Shown: in pieces, positions 27,389 to 35,912 of the stretch
Numbering within the stretch: position 1 is the first letter of the stretch
Layout of the letters: every line of letters starts with the position of its first letter
Source: Nocardioides sp. Soil797
GTDB taxonomy: Bacteria > Actinomycetota > Actinomycetes > Propionibacteriales > Nocardioidaceae
Reading direction: 5' to 3'
Length of the DNA: 64,000 nucleotides
Assembly: GCA_001429555.1 (NCBI GenBank)
Contig: LMSR01000001.1
Span: 422,732 to 486,731 of the forward strand
Made by a program: the position numbers and the translations under genes
The notes under the pieces: generated by a model
Databases searched by the model: none
Told to the model about the DNA's origin: nothing
The model's input: only the letters and a program-made list of their open reading frames with translations

Positions 27389-29107
27389 ATGCCGACCCAC
27401 GCCATGACCCGGAAGCTGCCCAGGAGCCGCCCGCAGGTTCCCGACGACGAACGTCTCGAGACGATCGCCGACATGCTGCTGGCCCGCGTGGGCGACGAGC
27501 ACCCCGGCCTGCTCGACGGTGAGACGAAGTGGACGTGGGACGAGGTGGTCCGCGAGAGCGCCGCACGCGCTGCGTGGCTCGAGGAACTGCGTGACCCGGC
27601 GAGGCCCTTCCACGTCGGCATCCTTCTGGAGAACCACCCCGAGTTCCTGTTCTGGCTGGGCGGTGGGGCCCTGGCCGGCGCGACCGTGGTCGGCATCAAC
27701 AACACCCGCTCGGGCGAATACCTCGAGCAGGAGGTCCGCCACACCGAGCTGCAACTGGTGGTCACCGACGCCGCCGGCACCGACCTGCTGGATGGTCTCG
27801 ACATCGGCGTGCCCCAGGACCGTTTCATCCGCATCGACGAGACGACGTACGCCGACGAGGTCGTCGCGCGGCGTACCGAGCCGAGGCGCCGGCCCGAGAT
27901 CGACGCGACCACGCAGATGCTGTTGCTCTTCACCTCGGGTACGACGGGAGCCTCGAAGGCGGTGCGGTGCAGCCAGGGGCGGCTGCTCGGCCTCGCCTAC
28001 CAGAACACCGCGAAGTACGACATCACCCGCGACGACGTCTCCTACTGCTCCATGCCGCTGTTCCACGGGAACGCGTTGATGGGCCTGTGGGCGCCGACGG
28101 CCCTCGCTGGCGGCACGATCGCGTTGACCCGGAAGTTCTCCGCCTCCAGGTTCATCGACGAGTGCCGCGCCTACGGGGCGACCTACTTCACCTATGTCGG
28201 CAAGGCGATCGGCTACATCCTGGGCACACCCGAGCGTGACGACGACCTCGACACCCGACTCACCCACGGCTTCGGCACCGAAGCCTCGCCGGAGGACCGG
28301 GAGCGGTTCTGGTCGCGCTTCGGTGCCACCCTGCTCGAGTCCTACGGCTCCAGTGAGGGGGCCGGCATGGTGGCGCTCGACCCCGCCGCTCCCGAGGGAG
28401 CGCTCGGCAGGCCGGCCCACGACGGGGTCCGGGTGGTCGACCCCGAGTCCCGGGCCGAGTGCGTCCGCGCCGAGCTCGACGAGCACGGCCGCGTCCTCAA
28501 CGCCGAGGCCTCCGTGGGAGAGATGGTCAACACCACGGGAGCAGCCGCCTTCGAGGGCTACTGGAAGAACCCCGAGGCCGACGCGGAGCGGGTGCGCCAC
28601 GGTTGGTACTGGACCGGCGACCTCGGCTTCATCGATGCCGCCGGCTTCATCTACTTCGCCGGGCGTTCGGGTGACTGGATCCGGGTCGACTCCGAGAACA
28701 TCTCGGCGCTGCTCACCGAGCGCGTGCTGCGCCGCCACGACGACGTCGTGATCGCCGCCGCCTTCGCGGTCCCGGACCCACGCGCAGGGGACCAGGTGAT
28801 GGCCGCGATCGAGATACCCGAGGGGACGACGTTCGCCGACCTCGATCTCGGTGCCTTCCTCAGCGTGCAGGCAGACCTGGGCACCAAGGGCGCGCCGCGC
28901 TATGTCCGCGTCTCCCACGCCCTGCCCAGCACCGGGTCCAACAAGCTGCGCAAGAAGGAGATCCAGCTCGACGGCTGGCGCTGCACCGACGAGGTGTACC
29001 AGTGGGTCGGGCGGGGCGAGCCGACGTACACGCTGATGACCGAGGCCGACAAGGCTGCCCTGGTGGCGGAGTTCGAGGCCAACGGCCGGCGCCGCTTCCT
29101 GCCCTGA
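27389..29107 (+). CDS. FadD17-like steroid C24 acyl-CoA ligase
   Basis: Adenylate-forming ligase of 572 aa that resembles mycobacterial FadD17, which activates the C24 steroid carboxylate. Shared blocks are LFTSGTTGASKAVRCSQGR, VSYCSMPLFHGNALM, RKFSASRFIDECRAYGATYFTYVGK, GSSEGAGM, WTGDLGFID and GRSGDWIRVDSENIS. The insertion between adenylation motifs and the replacement of the usual GGExxxP by DSEN is typical of this subgroup. It probably activates the free steroid acid for the FadE34-type enzyme encoded at 21730. Its C-terminal region (RRRFLP) ends 14 bp before a 58-bp palindrome. Confidence 0.85.
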   Translation: MPTHAMTRKLPRSRPQVPDDERLETIADMLLARVGDEHPGLLDGETKWTWDEVVRESAARAAWLEELRDPARPFHVGILLENHPEFLFWLGGGALAGATVVGINNTRSGEYLEQEVRHTELQLVVTDAAGTDLLDGLDIGVPQDRFIRIDETTYADEVVARRTEPRRRPEIDATTQMLLLFTSGTTGASKAVRCSQGRLLGLAYQNTAKYDITRDDVSYCSMPLFHGNALMGLWAPTALAGGTIALTRKFSASRFIDECRAYGATYFTYVGKAIGYILGTPERDDDLDTRLTHGFGTEASPEDRERFWSRFGATLLESYGSSEGAGMVALDPAAPEGALGRPAHDGVRVVDPESRAECVRAELDEHGRVLNAEASVGEMVNTTGAAAFEGYWKNPEADAERVRHGWYWTGDLGFIDAAGFIYFAGRSGDWIRVDSENISALLTERVLRRHDDVVIAAAFAVPDPRAGDQVMAAIEIPEGTTFADLDLGAFLSVQADLGTKGAPRYVRVSHALPSTGSNKLRKKEIQLDGWRCTDEVYQWVGRGEPTYTLMTEADKAALVAEFEANGRRRFLP

Positions 29108-29120
29108 GTCGCGTCTCTCG

Positions 29121-29178
29121 CAGATCGGGACACCAGCGTCGTGGTTGGCGCCGAACACGACGCCCTCGTCCCGGTCTG
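29121..29178. repeat. 58-bp dispersed palindrome, copy 2
   Basis: Same design and length as 4834-4891, with one G.T pair in the outer arms (cagatcgggac / gtcccggtctg) and the inner arm agcgtcgt / acgacgc. It lies between the convergent ligase and TetR genes, where it can serve as terminator. Confidence 0.85.
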
Positions 29179-29198
29179 CGCGGGCGACGTCGGAGGTG

Positions 29199-29816
29199 TC
29201 AGGCGAGGATGCGGCGGGTGGCCTCACCGAGGATCGCGTTGACCTCGCGCGGGTCACGACCTGAGGCGACACCGATCATCGCCCCGAGGAACATCATCGA
29301 CAGCAGTGGGGCGGCCGCATCAATCTGGTCGTCGCTCAGACGTGCGCCAGGTTCTTCGGTCGTGCCGTGACGGAGGGTCTCGCCGATCCAGGCGGCTTGT
29401 TCGGGGCCGAAACCGGGGGCACCGTCGTCCGCGGCCAGGCCAGATGCACTGGCCACATACCCACGGTAGAGCGCTTGGTAGAGCAACGGCTTGCGTCCGG
29501 CCTCGCGCAGGATGCGGGTGAAGACCGCGATCAACCGGGCGGCCGGCGTGTCGCCCTGCGGCGGTCGGGCCCGCACCGCATCGGTGGAGCGCTCGCCCAA
29601 GGACATCAGTGCCTCCATGAGCAGCTGGTCCTTCGAGGAGACATGCTGGTAGACGGTCGGCACCGAGACACCTGCCGCCGCGGCGACCTGGCGGACACCC
29701 ACGGCGTCGTAGCCACCCTCGACGGCGAGGTCGATCACCGTGGCGATCAGCTTGTCGCGGGTCGCCGCGCGGGCAGGCGAGAGCACGCGTTGCACGACAC
29801 GGGATCCAGTGGCCAT
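29199..29816 (-). CDS. TetR-family regulator facing the chsE2 operon
   Basis: TetR protein of 205 aa with a helix-turn-helix ending SVPTVYQHVSSKDQLL (about residues 51-66), and KPLLYQALYRGYVASAS in the ligand domain, recalling KstR-type regulators. Divergent from fadE29. The intervening promoter contains a palindrome inside its spacer, the likely operator. Leaderless start: TAGGGT (29823-29828, minus strand) is 6 nt before ATG. Probably represses the ring-adjacent side-chain operon until a steroid-CoA ligand binds. Confidence 0.85.
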   Translation of the reverse strand: MATGSRVVQRVLSPARAATRDKLIATVIDLAVEGGYDAVGVRQVAAAAGVSVPTVYQHVSSKDQLLMEALMSLGERSTDAVRARPPQGDTPAARLIAVFTRILREAGRKPLLYQALYRGYVASASGLAADDGAPGFGPEQAAWIGETLRHGTTEEPGARLSDDQIDAAAPLLSMMFLGAMIGVASGRDPREVNAILGEATRRILA

Positions 29817-29860
29817 TCGTCCACCCTAACGCCTTTCGTTCCACTGAGATAGACATCCGA

Positions 29861-29889
29861 TTGACACTCGTATATTCGAGTGACAATCT
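29861..29889 (+). promoter_or_regulatory. Promoter and operator of the chsE2-chsH3 operon
   Basis: TTGACA (29861-29866), 17-bp spacer and CAATCT (29884-29889), then 7 nt to ATG 29897, so a leaderless transcript. The palindrome cactcgtatattcgagtg (29865-29882) fills the spacer, placing a bound repressor between -35 and -10. It is the only near-consensus -35 I see in the island. Confidence 0.75.
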
Positions 29890-29896
29890 GACCGAC

Positions 29897-31057
29897 ATGG
29901 AACTGCGTGAGACCCCCGCCCAGCAGGCGTTGCGCCAGGAGCTGCGCGAATACTTCGCCAACCTGCTCCCCGACGACGAACGCCGCGAGGTCGGCGAGGC
30001 GGGCGCCGGTGGCCCTCGCTTCCGCGAGGTCGTCAAGATGCTCGGTCGCGACGGCTGGCTCGGTGTCGGCTGGCCCACGGAGTACGGCGGTCGCGGGCTG
30101 GGCCCCGAGGAGCAGTTCATCTTCTACGACGAGATCCAGCGTGCCGGTGTGCCGTTCCCACTGGTCACGGTCAACACGGTCGGGCCCACGCTGATGCAGT
30201 TCGGCACCGAGGAGCAGAAGCAGAAGTACCTCCCCGGCATGCTGACCGGCGACATCGTCTTCGCGATCGGCTACACCGAGCCCGACGCCGGCACCGACCT
30301 TGCGTCGCTGAAGACCCGCGCAGTCCTCGAGGGCGACGAGTTCGTGGTGAACGGCTCCAAGATCTTCACCACCGGCGGCAACACCGCCGACTACGTCTGG
30401 TTGGCGTGCCGCACCGAGCCGGAAGCCCCCAAGCACAAGGGCATCTCGATCCTGATCGTGCCCTGCGACGACCCCGGCTTCTCCTGGAGCACGATCAGGT
30501 CCGTCGGTGGGATCCACCCGACGGCCACCTACTACCAGGACATCCGGGTGTCACGCAGTGAGCTGGTCGGCGAGGTCAACGCCGGCTGGTCGCTGATCAC
30601 CTCCCAGCTCAACCACGAGCGAGTCGCGCTGGCCGCCCTCGGTGGCCGGATGATCCAGCTCTGGGAGCAGACCCTCGCCTGGGCCAGGGAGACGGGCGTG
30701 ATCGAGACGCCGTGGGTGCAGCAGGAGTTCGCTCGCACCCACGCCAAGCTCGAGGCGATGCGGCTGGTCAACTGGAAGCTCACCGCGGCCGTGGGCGACC
30801 ACACCCTGCGGGGCGAGCAGGCCGGTGCCGCCAAGGCCTACGGCACCGAGACCCACATCGACCTGCAACGCACGCTCTTCCAGGTGCTCGGCGCCGCCGG
30901 CCGGATCCGGCCCGGATCGCCCGCTGCGGTGCTGCACGGCCAGGTCGAGCAGCTCTCGCGTCAGGGCCTGGTCAACACCTTCGGCGGCGGGGTCAACGAA
31001 GTGCTGCGCGACATGATCGCGACGATGGGGCTGGGCATGCCCAGGAGCCGGCGATGA
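29897..31057 (+). CDS. fadE29: Acyl-CoA dehydrogenase FadE29 (ChsE2) subunit
   Basis: One half of the ChsE1-ChsE2 alpha2beta2 dehydrogenase that desaturates the three-carbon steroid side-chain CoA (C22 acid). 386 aa (mycobacterial FadE29: 387). RQELREYFANLLPDDER, LGVGWPTEYGG, FAIGYTEPDAGTDLASLKT, KIFTTGGNTADYVWLACRT and the C-terminal LVNTFGGGVNEVLRDMIA match it closely. Start ATG 29897 is set by the leaderless promoter; the frame is open to 29861. First gene of a tightly packed operon. Confidence 0.9.
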   Translation: MELRETPAQQALRQELREYFANLLPDDERREVGEAGAGGPRFREVVKMLGRDGWLGVGWPTEYGGRGLGPEEQFIFYDEIQRAGVPFPLVTVNTVGPTLMQFGTEEQKQKYLPGMLTGDIVFAIGYTEPDAGTDLASLKTRAVLEGDEFVVNGSKIFTTGGNTADYVWLACRTEPEAPKHKGISILIVPCDDPGFSWSTIRSVGGIHPTATYYQDIRVSRSELVGEVNAGWSLITSQLNHERVALAALGGRMIQLWEQTLAWARETGVIETPWVQQEFARTHAKLEAMRLVNWKLTAAVGDHTLRGEQAGAAKAYGTETHIDLQRTLFQVLGAAGRIRPGSPAAVLHGQVEQLSRQGLVNTFGGGVNEVLRDMIATMGLGMPRSRR

Positions 31058-31142
31058 GTGCGAGGAGCCCCCGCGGAGGTGGGGCGAGGCACGAGCTCCG
31101 CCGGAATGAGGCACCGCAGTGCTCGAGCAAAGGGGTAGAGCG

Positions 31143-32174
31143 ATGAAGGAGACGGGCATGCCCGACTACGAGGACCACCTGGCCGCCTTCGTCGGGCAGG
31201 TCATCAACGAACGTACGCCGGGACAGGACCCGGTCAACGTGCCGATGATCCGACACTGGGTCGAGGCGATGGACCTGGCCAACCCGGCCCACCTCGACCG
31301 CGAGGCGGCGCGAGCCACCGGCCGGGACGACGTGGTGGCACCGGCATCCATGATCCAGGCCTGGACCATGCGCGGCTACGCGAAGACCGTGCGTCCGGAG
31401 GCGACAACGAGCACCGGGTCCGGCTTCGCCGAGCTTGTCGACCTGTTGGCCGAGGGCGGCTACACCTCCGTGGTGGCCACCGACTCCGAGCTCGACTTCG
31501 TCCGCGAGGTCGTGCCCGGCGACGAGATCACGGTCGAGGAGGTGGTCGAGTCGATCAGCCCCGAGAAGGCCACCGGACTCGGCACCGGCCGCTTCGTCAC
31601 CTCGGTCAAGACCTATCGTGACGCGGCCGGTGAGACCGTGGCCACCCAGCGGTGGCGCACGCTGCGTTTCAAGCCGAAACAGTCGGAGGAGCCCGAGGCA
31701 GCCGACGGCGAGGCAACCGAAGACGCCGCCCCGAAGGCGCTGCGTCCGCGACCGGCGATCAACCTCGACAACCAGTTCTGGTTCGAGGCCGCGATGGAGA
31801 AGCGTCTGGTCGTGCAACGCTGCACGTCGTGCGAGACGCTGCGCCACCCACCCGGCCCGGGCTGCCCGAACTGTGGCTCCTTCGAGTGGGACACCGTGCC
31901 GGCGGGGGAGAAGGGCACCGTCCACTCCTACGTGGTCGCCCACCACCCGCGTCACCCGGCCTTCGACTACCCACTGGTGATCGCCCTGGTCGACCTGCCC
32001 ACCGGCACCCGGCTGACCACCAACCTGGTCGACGTCGCCCCGGAGGAGGTCGAGATCGGCATGCCGGTCGTCCTCGACTGGCTCGAGGCGGACGACGAGC
32101 TCACCCTGCCGGTCTTCCGACCCGACCCGGCCGACCTCCACCACGAGAAGAACGAGAAGAAGGGCACGAACTGA
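31143..32174 (+). CDS. chsH2: Steroid enoyl-CoA hydratase subunit ChsH2 (MaoC-DUF35)
   Basis: Two-part protein of 343 aa. The N-terminal MaoC-like half (about 1-175) pairs with ChsH1 to hydrate the steroid enoyl-CoA; the C-terminal DUF35/OB half (about 205-335) has a zinc ribbon Cys227-x2-Cys230, Cys241-x2-Cys244 and binds the aldolase Ltp2. A linker rich in Glu and Ala (180-200) joins them. Start ATG 31143 follows aagggg; ATG 31119 is also in frame. The next start overlaps its stop (TGATG). Confidence 0.9.
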   Translation: MKETGMPDYEDHLAAFVGQVINERTPGQDPVNVPMIRHWVEAMDLANPAHLDREAARATGRDDVVAPASMIQAWTMRGYAKTVRPEATTSTGSGFAELVDLLAEGGYTSVVATDSELDFVREVVPGDEITVEEVVESISPEKATGLGTGRFVTSVKTYRDAAGETVATQRWRTLRFKPKQSEEPEAADGEATEDAAPKALRPRPAINLDNQFWFEAAMEKRLVVQRCTSCETLRHPPGPGCPNCGSFEWDTVPAGEKGTVHSYVVAHHPRHPAFDYPLVIALVDLPTGTRLTTNLVDVAPEEVEIGMPVVLDWLEADDELTLPVFRPDPADLHHEKNEKKGTN

Positions 32175-33307
32175 TGGACTTCTCCCTCGACGAAGACCTG
32201 CTCTCCCTGGCCGCCCTGGCCAAGGAGATCCTCGACGACCTGGCCGACACCGACCGGGTGCGCGAGATCGAGACCACCGACTCCCGCACCGACGAAAAGC
32301 TCTGGAGTGCGCTGGCTGACGCCGGCGTCCTCGGGCTCACCGTGCCCGAGGAGCACGACGGTGCCGGCCTCGGGCTCGACGCGCTCTGCGTGGTGCTCGA
32401 GGAGCAGGGCCGCCACGTGGCCCCGGTCCCGCTGTGGAGCGCGGGCGTGGCCGCGCTGGCTGTGACCCGTTTCGGCTCACCCGAGCAGCAGGCCGACCTG
32501 TTGCCGACCATTGCCTCCGGGGAGTCCCGGCTGACGCTGGCGCTCGAGGAGTACGACGGCGCCGACCCGGCGGCCCCGCGAGCGCGTGCCGTGGCCGCAG
32601 ACGGGGACGGATGGCGACTCACCGGCGTGAAGGCCGTCGTACCGACCCTTCCCGGTGCCCACCGGGTTCTGGTCTCCGCGACCACCGACGCGGGGGCCGG
32701 CCTCTTCCTGGTCGATCCCGCGGCCGCCGGAGTCAGCACGACCCAGTCCGACACCACGATGCACGACCTGGCCACGGAGCTCGTCCTCGACAGCACCCCT
32801 GCCGTGGCACTGGGCGTTCCCGGTGACGAGGCACTGTCCGTCACGTTGCGCACGGCCGGCATTGCGCTGGCCGCCGTCCAGGTCGGCGTCGCCGACGGTG
32901 CCATGCGCCTGGCTGCCTCCTACCTCTCCGAACGCGAACAGTTCGGCCGCCCACTCGGCTCGTTCCAAGCGGTCCAGCACCAGCTCGCCGACTGCTGGAT
33001 CGACATCGACGCCATGCGGGTGACCCTGTGGCAGGCCCTGGCCGCTGACGCCGACGACCCGACGAACACCGACCCGACACGGGTCGCCGAGCGTTCCGGC
33101 TGGGTGGCGAAGTGGTGGTGTGACAAGGGCGGACTCGACGTCGTGCACCGCACCCAGCACGTGCACGGTGGCATCGGGATCGACCTCGACTACCCAGTCC
33201 ACCGGCACTTCCTGTGGGGCAAGCAGATCTCCAGCACCCTCGGCGGCGAACACGTCGCCCTGGCCGCGCTCGGCTCCCTCATCGCCACCACCGAGGTGAC
33301 CTCATGA
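32174..33307 (+). CDS. fadE28: Acyl-CoA dehydrogenase FadE28 (ChsE1) subunit
   Basis: Partner of FadE29 in the heteromeric dehydrogenase. 377 aa, with GLTVPEEHDGAGLGLDAL, SEREQFGRPLGSFQAVQHQLADCW and HVHGGIGIDLDYPVHRHF. As in the mycobacterial subunit one half of the FAD-binding and catalytic set is degenerate, consistent with shared sites between subunits. ATG overlaps the chsH2 stop and its own stop overlaps the chsH1 start. The gene order (fadE29, chsH2, fadE28) differs from M. tuberculosis, where fadE28 and fadE29 adjoin. Confidence 0.87.
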   Translation: MDFSLDEDLLSLAALAKEILDDLADTDRVREIETTDSRTDEKLWSALADAGVLGLTVPEEHDGAGLGLDALCVVLEEQGRHVAPVPLWSAGVAALAVTRFGSPEQQADLLPTIASGESRLTLALEEYDGADPAAPRARAVAADGDGWRLTGVKAVVPTLPGAHRVLVSATTDAGAGLFLVDPAAAGVSTTQSDTTMHDLATELVLDSTPAVALGVPGDEALSVTLRTAGIALAAVQVGVADGAMRLAASYLSEREQFGRPLGSFQAVQHQLADCWIDIDAMRVTLWQALAADADDPTNTDPTRVAERSGWVAKWWCDKGGLDVVHRTQHVHGGIGIDLDYPVHRHFLWGKQISSTLGGEHVALAALGSLIATTEVTS

Positions 33308-33729
33308 TCGTGCAAGACACCAAGAAGCCCGCACAGGTGAGCGTCGGCGACGTGCTCCCCGAGCACCAGGTCCCGCTGACGCGCACGCTGATCGTCGCCA
33401 CCGCGATCGCCAGCCGCGACTACCAGGACGTCCACCACGACCCCGAGCTCGCCCGGGAACGCGGGTCGAAGGACATCTTCATGAACATCCTCACCAGCAA
33501 CGGCCTGGTCGAGAAGTATGTCGCCGAGTGGGCCGGTCCGGCGGCCGTGGTGAAGAAGATCAAGATCCGCCTCGGTGCACCGAACTACCCCGGGGACACG
33601 ATGACCATGTCCGGCACGGTCTCTGCGGTGGAAGGTCGCCTGGTGACCGTGGACGTCACCGGCCGCAACAGCCTCGGCCCCCACGCCAGTGGCTCCGTCG
33701 TCATCGAACTTCCGGAGGAGTCCGCATGA
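33304..33729 (+). CDS. chsH1: Steroid enoyl-CoA hydratase subunit ChsH1
   Basis: MaoC-like hotdog protein of 141 aa carrying the catalytic pair Asp39 and His44 in SRDYQDVHHDPELA, the same five-residue spacing as in mycobacterial ChsH1. It forms the active hydratase with ChsH2. Coupled to its neighbours by ATGA overlaps on both sides. Confidence 0.9.
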   Translation: MIVQDTKKPAQVSVGDVLPEHQVPLTRTLIVATAIASRDYQDVHHDPELARERGSKDIFMNILTSNGLVEKYVAEWAGPAAVVKKIKIRLGAPNYPGDTMTMSGTVSAVEGRLVTVDVTGRNSLGPHASGSVVIELPEESA

Positions 33730-34895
33730 GCAGCCTGTCCGGAGCAGCGGCGATCGTCGGCATCGGTGCCACCGAGTTCTCCAAGGCCTCGGGCCGCAGT
33801 GAGCTGCAGCTGGCCTGCGAGGCAGTCTCGGCGGCGATCAGCGACGCCGGACTGATGCCGTCCGACGTCGACGGCATGGTCACCTTCACCGCCGAGTCCA
33901 GCTCGGAGAACCACGTGGCCCGCAACGTGGGCATCGGCGACCTCACCTTCTTCTCCCGCATCCACCACGGTGGCGGTGCCGCCGCGGCCACCGTCGCCCA
34001 GGCCGCCGCCGCGATCCACTCCGGTCTTGCCGAGGTGGTGGTCTGCTGGCGCGCCTTCAACGAGCGCTCCGGCGAGCGCTACGGCCTCGGCCAGGCGAGT
34101 CGCCCGATGGACACCAACGCCGACCGGGCGGCGTACTCCTGGATGACGCCGTTCGGGCTCTCGACCCCGGCCCAGTGGGTGGCGATGTTCGCGCGCCGCT
34201 ACATGCACGAGTTCGGCGCCACCTCCGAGGACTTCGGCCGGGTGGCGGTGACCGCCCGCGCGCACGCGGCGACCAACCCCGACGCGTGGTTCTTCGAGCG
34301 CCCGATCACCCTCGAGGAGCACCAGGCGAGTCGCTGGATTGCCGAGCCGCTGCACCTGCTCGACTGCTGCCAGGAGACCGACGGCGGTCAGGCGATGGTC
34401 GTGGTCTCCGCCGAGCGCGCCAAGGACCTGCCCAACAAGCCGGCCGTCATCCGCGCCGCCGCCCAGGGCCAGGCCAAGGACCAGCACATGATGACCTCCT
34501 ACTACCGACCCGACATCACGGGACTGCCCGAGATGGGCGTGGTCGGCAAGCAGTTGTGGGCCCAGTCGGGGATGTCGCCGGCCGACATGGATGCCGCGAT
34601 CTTGTATGACCACTTCACCCCGTTCGTCCTGCCCCAGATGGAAGAACTCGGCTTCTGCAAGCCCGGGGAGGCCCGCCACTTCATCGCTGACGGTCACCTC
34701 TCCCTCGACGGAACGTTGCCCACCAACACCCACGGTGGACAGCTCGGTGAGGCCTATCTGCACGGCATGAACGGCATCGCCGAGGGCGTGCGCCTGGTGC
34801 GCGGCACCTCCGTCAACCAGCCGGGCACCGTGGAGAACACCATCGTCACCGCGGGCACCGGGGTGCCGACCAGCGCGCTGGTGCTCGGGGTCTGA
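33726..34895 (+). CDS. ltp2: Steroid side-chain retro-aldolase Ltp2
   Basis: Thiolase-fold aldolase of 389 aa that removes the final propionyl-CoA from the 17-hydroxy steroid side chain, giving the 17-ketone. GATEFSKASGRSELQL, FFSRIHHGGGAAAATV, RPITLEEHQASRWIAEPLHLLDCC, YDHFTPFVLPQMEELGFC and GGQLGEAYLHGMNG are typical. The thiolase nucleophilic cysteine is absent, as expected for the Ltp2 class. It works as a complex with the ChsH2 DUF35 domain encoded two genes upstream. Confidence 0.9.
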   Translation: MSSLSGAAAIVGIGATEFSKASGRSELQLACEAVSAAISDAGLMPSDVDGMVTFTAESSSENHVARNVGIGDLTFFSRIHHGGGAAAATVAQAAAAIHSGLAEVVVCWRAFNERSGERYGLGQASRPMDTNADRAAYSWMTPFGLSTPAQWVAMFARRYMHEFGATSEDFGRVAVTARAHAATNPDAWFFERPITLEEHQASRWIAEPLHLLDCCQETDGGQAMVVVSAERAKDLPNKPAVIRAAAQGQAKDQHMMTSYYRPDITGLPEMGVVGKQLWAQSGMSPADMDAAILYDHFTPFVLPQMEELGFCKPGEARHFIADGHLSLDGTLPTNTHGGQLGEAYLHGMNGIAEGVRLVRGTSVNQPGTVENTIVTAGTGVPTSALVLGV

Positions 34896-34896
34896 G

Positions 34897-35754
34897 GTGA
34901 CGGCCGCCGAGTGGGTGGGGCGCTCCCTCGGCGAGCGCACCGTCGGGTACGCCGACCGCGACGCCATCCTCTACGCCCTCGCCGTCGGTGCACCTCCGGA
35001 CGCCCTCGACCTCGTGCACGAGCCACGCCTGCGAGTGCTGCCCGGCTTCGCGCTGACCCTGGCCCAGTGGGCTCCGGACGCGCTCGGGAGCGCCGGGGCC
35101 TTCGACATCACGACGGCGGTGCACGGCGCGCAACGACTCGAGGTGATCGCACCCCTGCCGACCGACGGCGAGCTGCGCATGAAGGCTCGGGTGGCGGCGG
35201 TGCACGACAAGGGCTCGGCCGCGGTCTTCGACGTCGAGGTCGAATCCGACTTCTTCGTCGCCACGTGGTCACTCTTCGCGCCCGGCGCCGGTGGCTTCGG
35301 GGGTGAGCGCGGGCCCTCGGCGCCCGCGCGTCCCGACGGCGATCCGACCCGGCTTCTCGAGGTGCCAACGCGTGCCAACCAGCCGGTGCTCTACCGGTTG
35401 TTGGGCGACCGACATGCCATGCACGTCGACCCCGAGGCGGCGCATGCCGCCGGCCAGCCGAGGCCGTTCATGCACGGTCTGTGCACGGTCGGCACGGTCA
35501 CCGTGGCCGTGGCCGCCGAGTTGGGTGCGCATCCCGCAGACCTGCACAACCTCGACGTTCGCTTTGCGGCTCCGGTCTTCCCCGGAGAGCGCCTCGACGT
35601 CGCGCTCTGGCCGGCCGCCAGTTCGTCGCAGATCGGGACCACAGGGTCGTCGTACGACGATTCTGTGACCCTCTCGTCCCGATCTGGTGTGCGGTTCGAG
35701 GCCGGCGTCGGCGAGCGCTCCGCGCTGCGCGGTGGCCTCCTCGGCTTCGCCTGA
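34897..35754 (+). CDS. chsH3: Steroid enoyl-CoA hydratase ChsH3 (double-hotdog MaoC)
   Basis: 285 aa (mycobacterial Rv3538: about 286), with two hotdog domains. The hydratase-2 motif reads YRLLGDRHAMHVDPEAA, keeping catalytic Asp171 and His176 but with RHAM in place of the usual xNPL. It hydrates the longer (C24) steroid enoyl-CoA, complementing the FadE34-type fusion. GTG 34897 is one base after the ltp2 stop. Residues 245-263 are encoded by copy 3 of the 58-bp palindrome, so a repeat has become part of the C-terminal domain, a likely recent insertion between strands. Confidence 0.85.
   Translation: MTAAEWVGRSLGERTVGYADRDAILYALAVGAPPDALDLVHEPRLRVLPGFALTLAQWAPDALGSAGAFDITTAVHGAQRLEVIAPLPTDGELRMKARVAAVHDKGSAAVFDVEVESDFFVATWSLFAPGAGGFGGERGPSAPARPDGDPTRLLEVPTRANQPVLYRLLGDRHAMHVDPEAAHAAGQPRPFMHGLCTVGTVTVAVAAELGAHPADLHNLDVRFAAPVFPGERLDVALWPAASSSQIGTTGSSYDDSVTLSSRSGVRFEAGVGERSALRGGLLGFA
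35629..35686. repeat. 58-bp dispersed palindrome, copy 3, inside chsH3
   Basis: Outer arms are perfect (cagatcgggac / gtcccgatctg). In the inner arms, position 17/42 is G-C where copies 1 and 2 have C-G, a compensatory exchange. The copy is in frame and adds the stretch SQIGTTGSS...TLSSRSG to ChsH3. Confidence 0.9.
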
Positions 35755-35763
35755 CCGGTCAAC

Positions 35764-35778
35764 TTCCGGTCAGTGGGA
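35764..35778 (+). promoter_or_regulatory. Putative regulon operator upstream of the ABC importer
   Basis: ttccggtcagtggga, the shared palindrome, 31 bp before a -10 TAGCCT (35810-35815). Transcription would start near 35822, giving a leader of about 45 nt before the small ORF. Confidence 0.65.
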
Positions 35779-35867
35779 TTGCTCCCGATGTGGTCGGTGT
35801 CACCCGACCTAGCCTTCGAGAAACCTGTCGGCCCCGGCCGTGCCTGATCGACGAAAGGACTTCCGAG

Positions 35868-35912
35868 ATGTGCCTGGACGTCCACCCCACCCGCCGTGGA
35901 AGTGGTCACTGA
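35868..35912 (+). CDS. 14-residue leader peptide preceding the ABC importer
   Basis: MCLDVHPTRRGSGH, with an aaagga ribosome site 9 nt before ATG 35868. Its TGA overlaps the ATG of the first permease (TGATG), so the permease, which has no ribosome site of its own, would depend on translation of this peptide. The peptide has Cys2 and two arginines and could act as an attenuation or coupling leader. Too short for homology; recognised from the start signal and overlap only. Confidence 0.5.
   Translation: MCLDVHPTRRGSGH

Noticed and set aside
29839..29853. Half-match of the regulon palindrome (ttccactgagataga) near the TetR 29816 promoter
   Set aside because: The second arm is lost and the spacing to the -10 (about 10 bp) does not fit the pattern.
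31054..31146. 30-codon ORF (starting MSARSPRGGG) with ATGA overlap to the fadE29 stop
   Set aside because: Composition is Arg/Gly-rich and looks like an out-of-frame repeat (gaggag..ccgcgg). It overlaps the likely chsH2 ribosome site and has no ribosome site of its own. Cannot be excluded, but support is weaker than for the 35868 leader.
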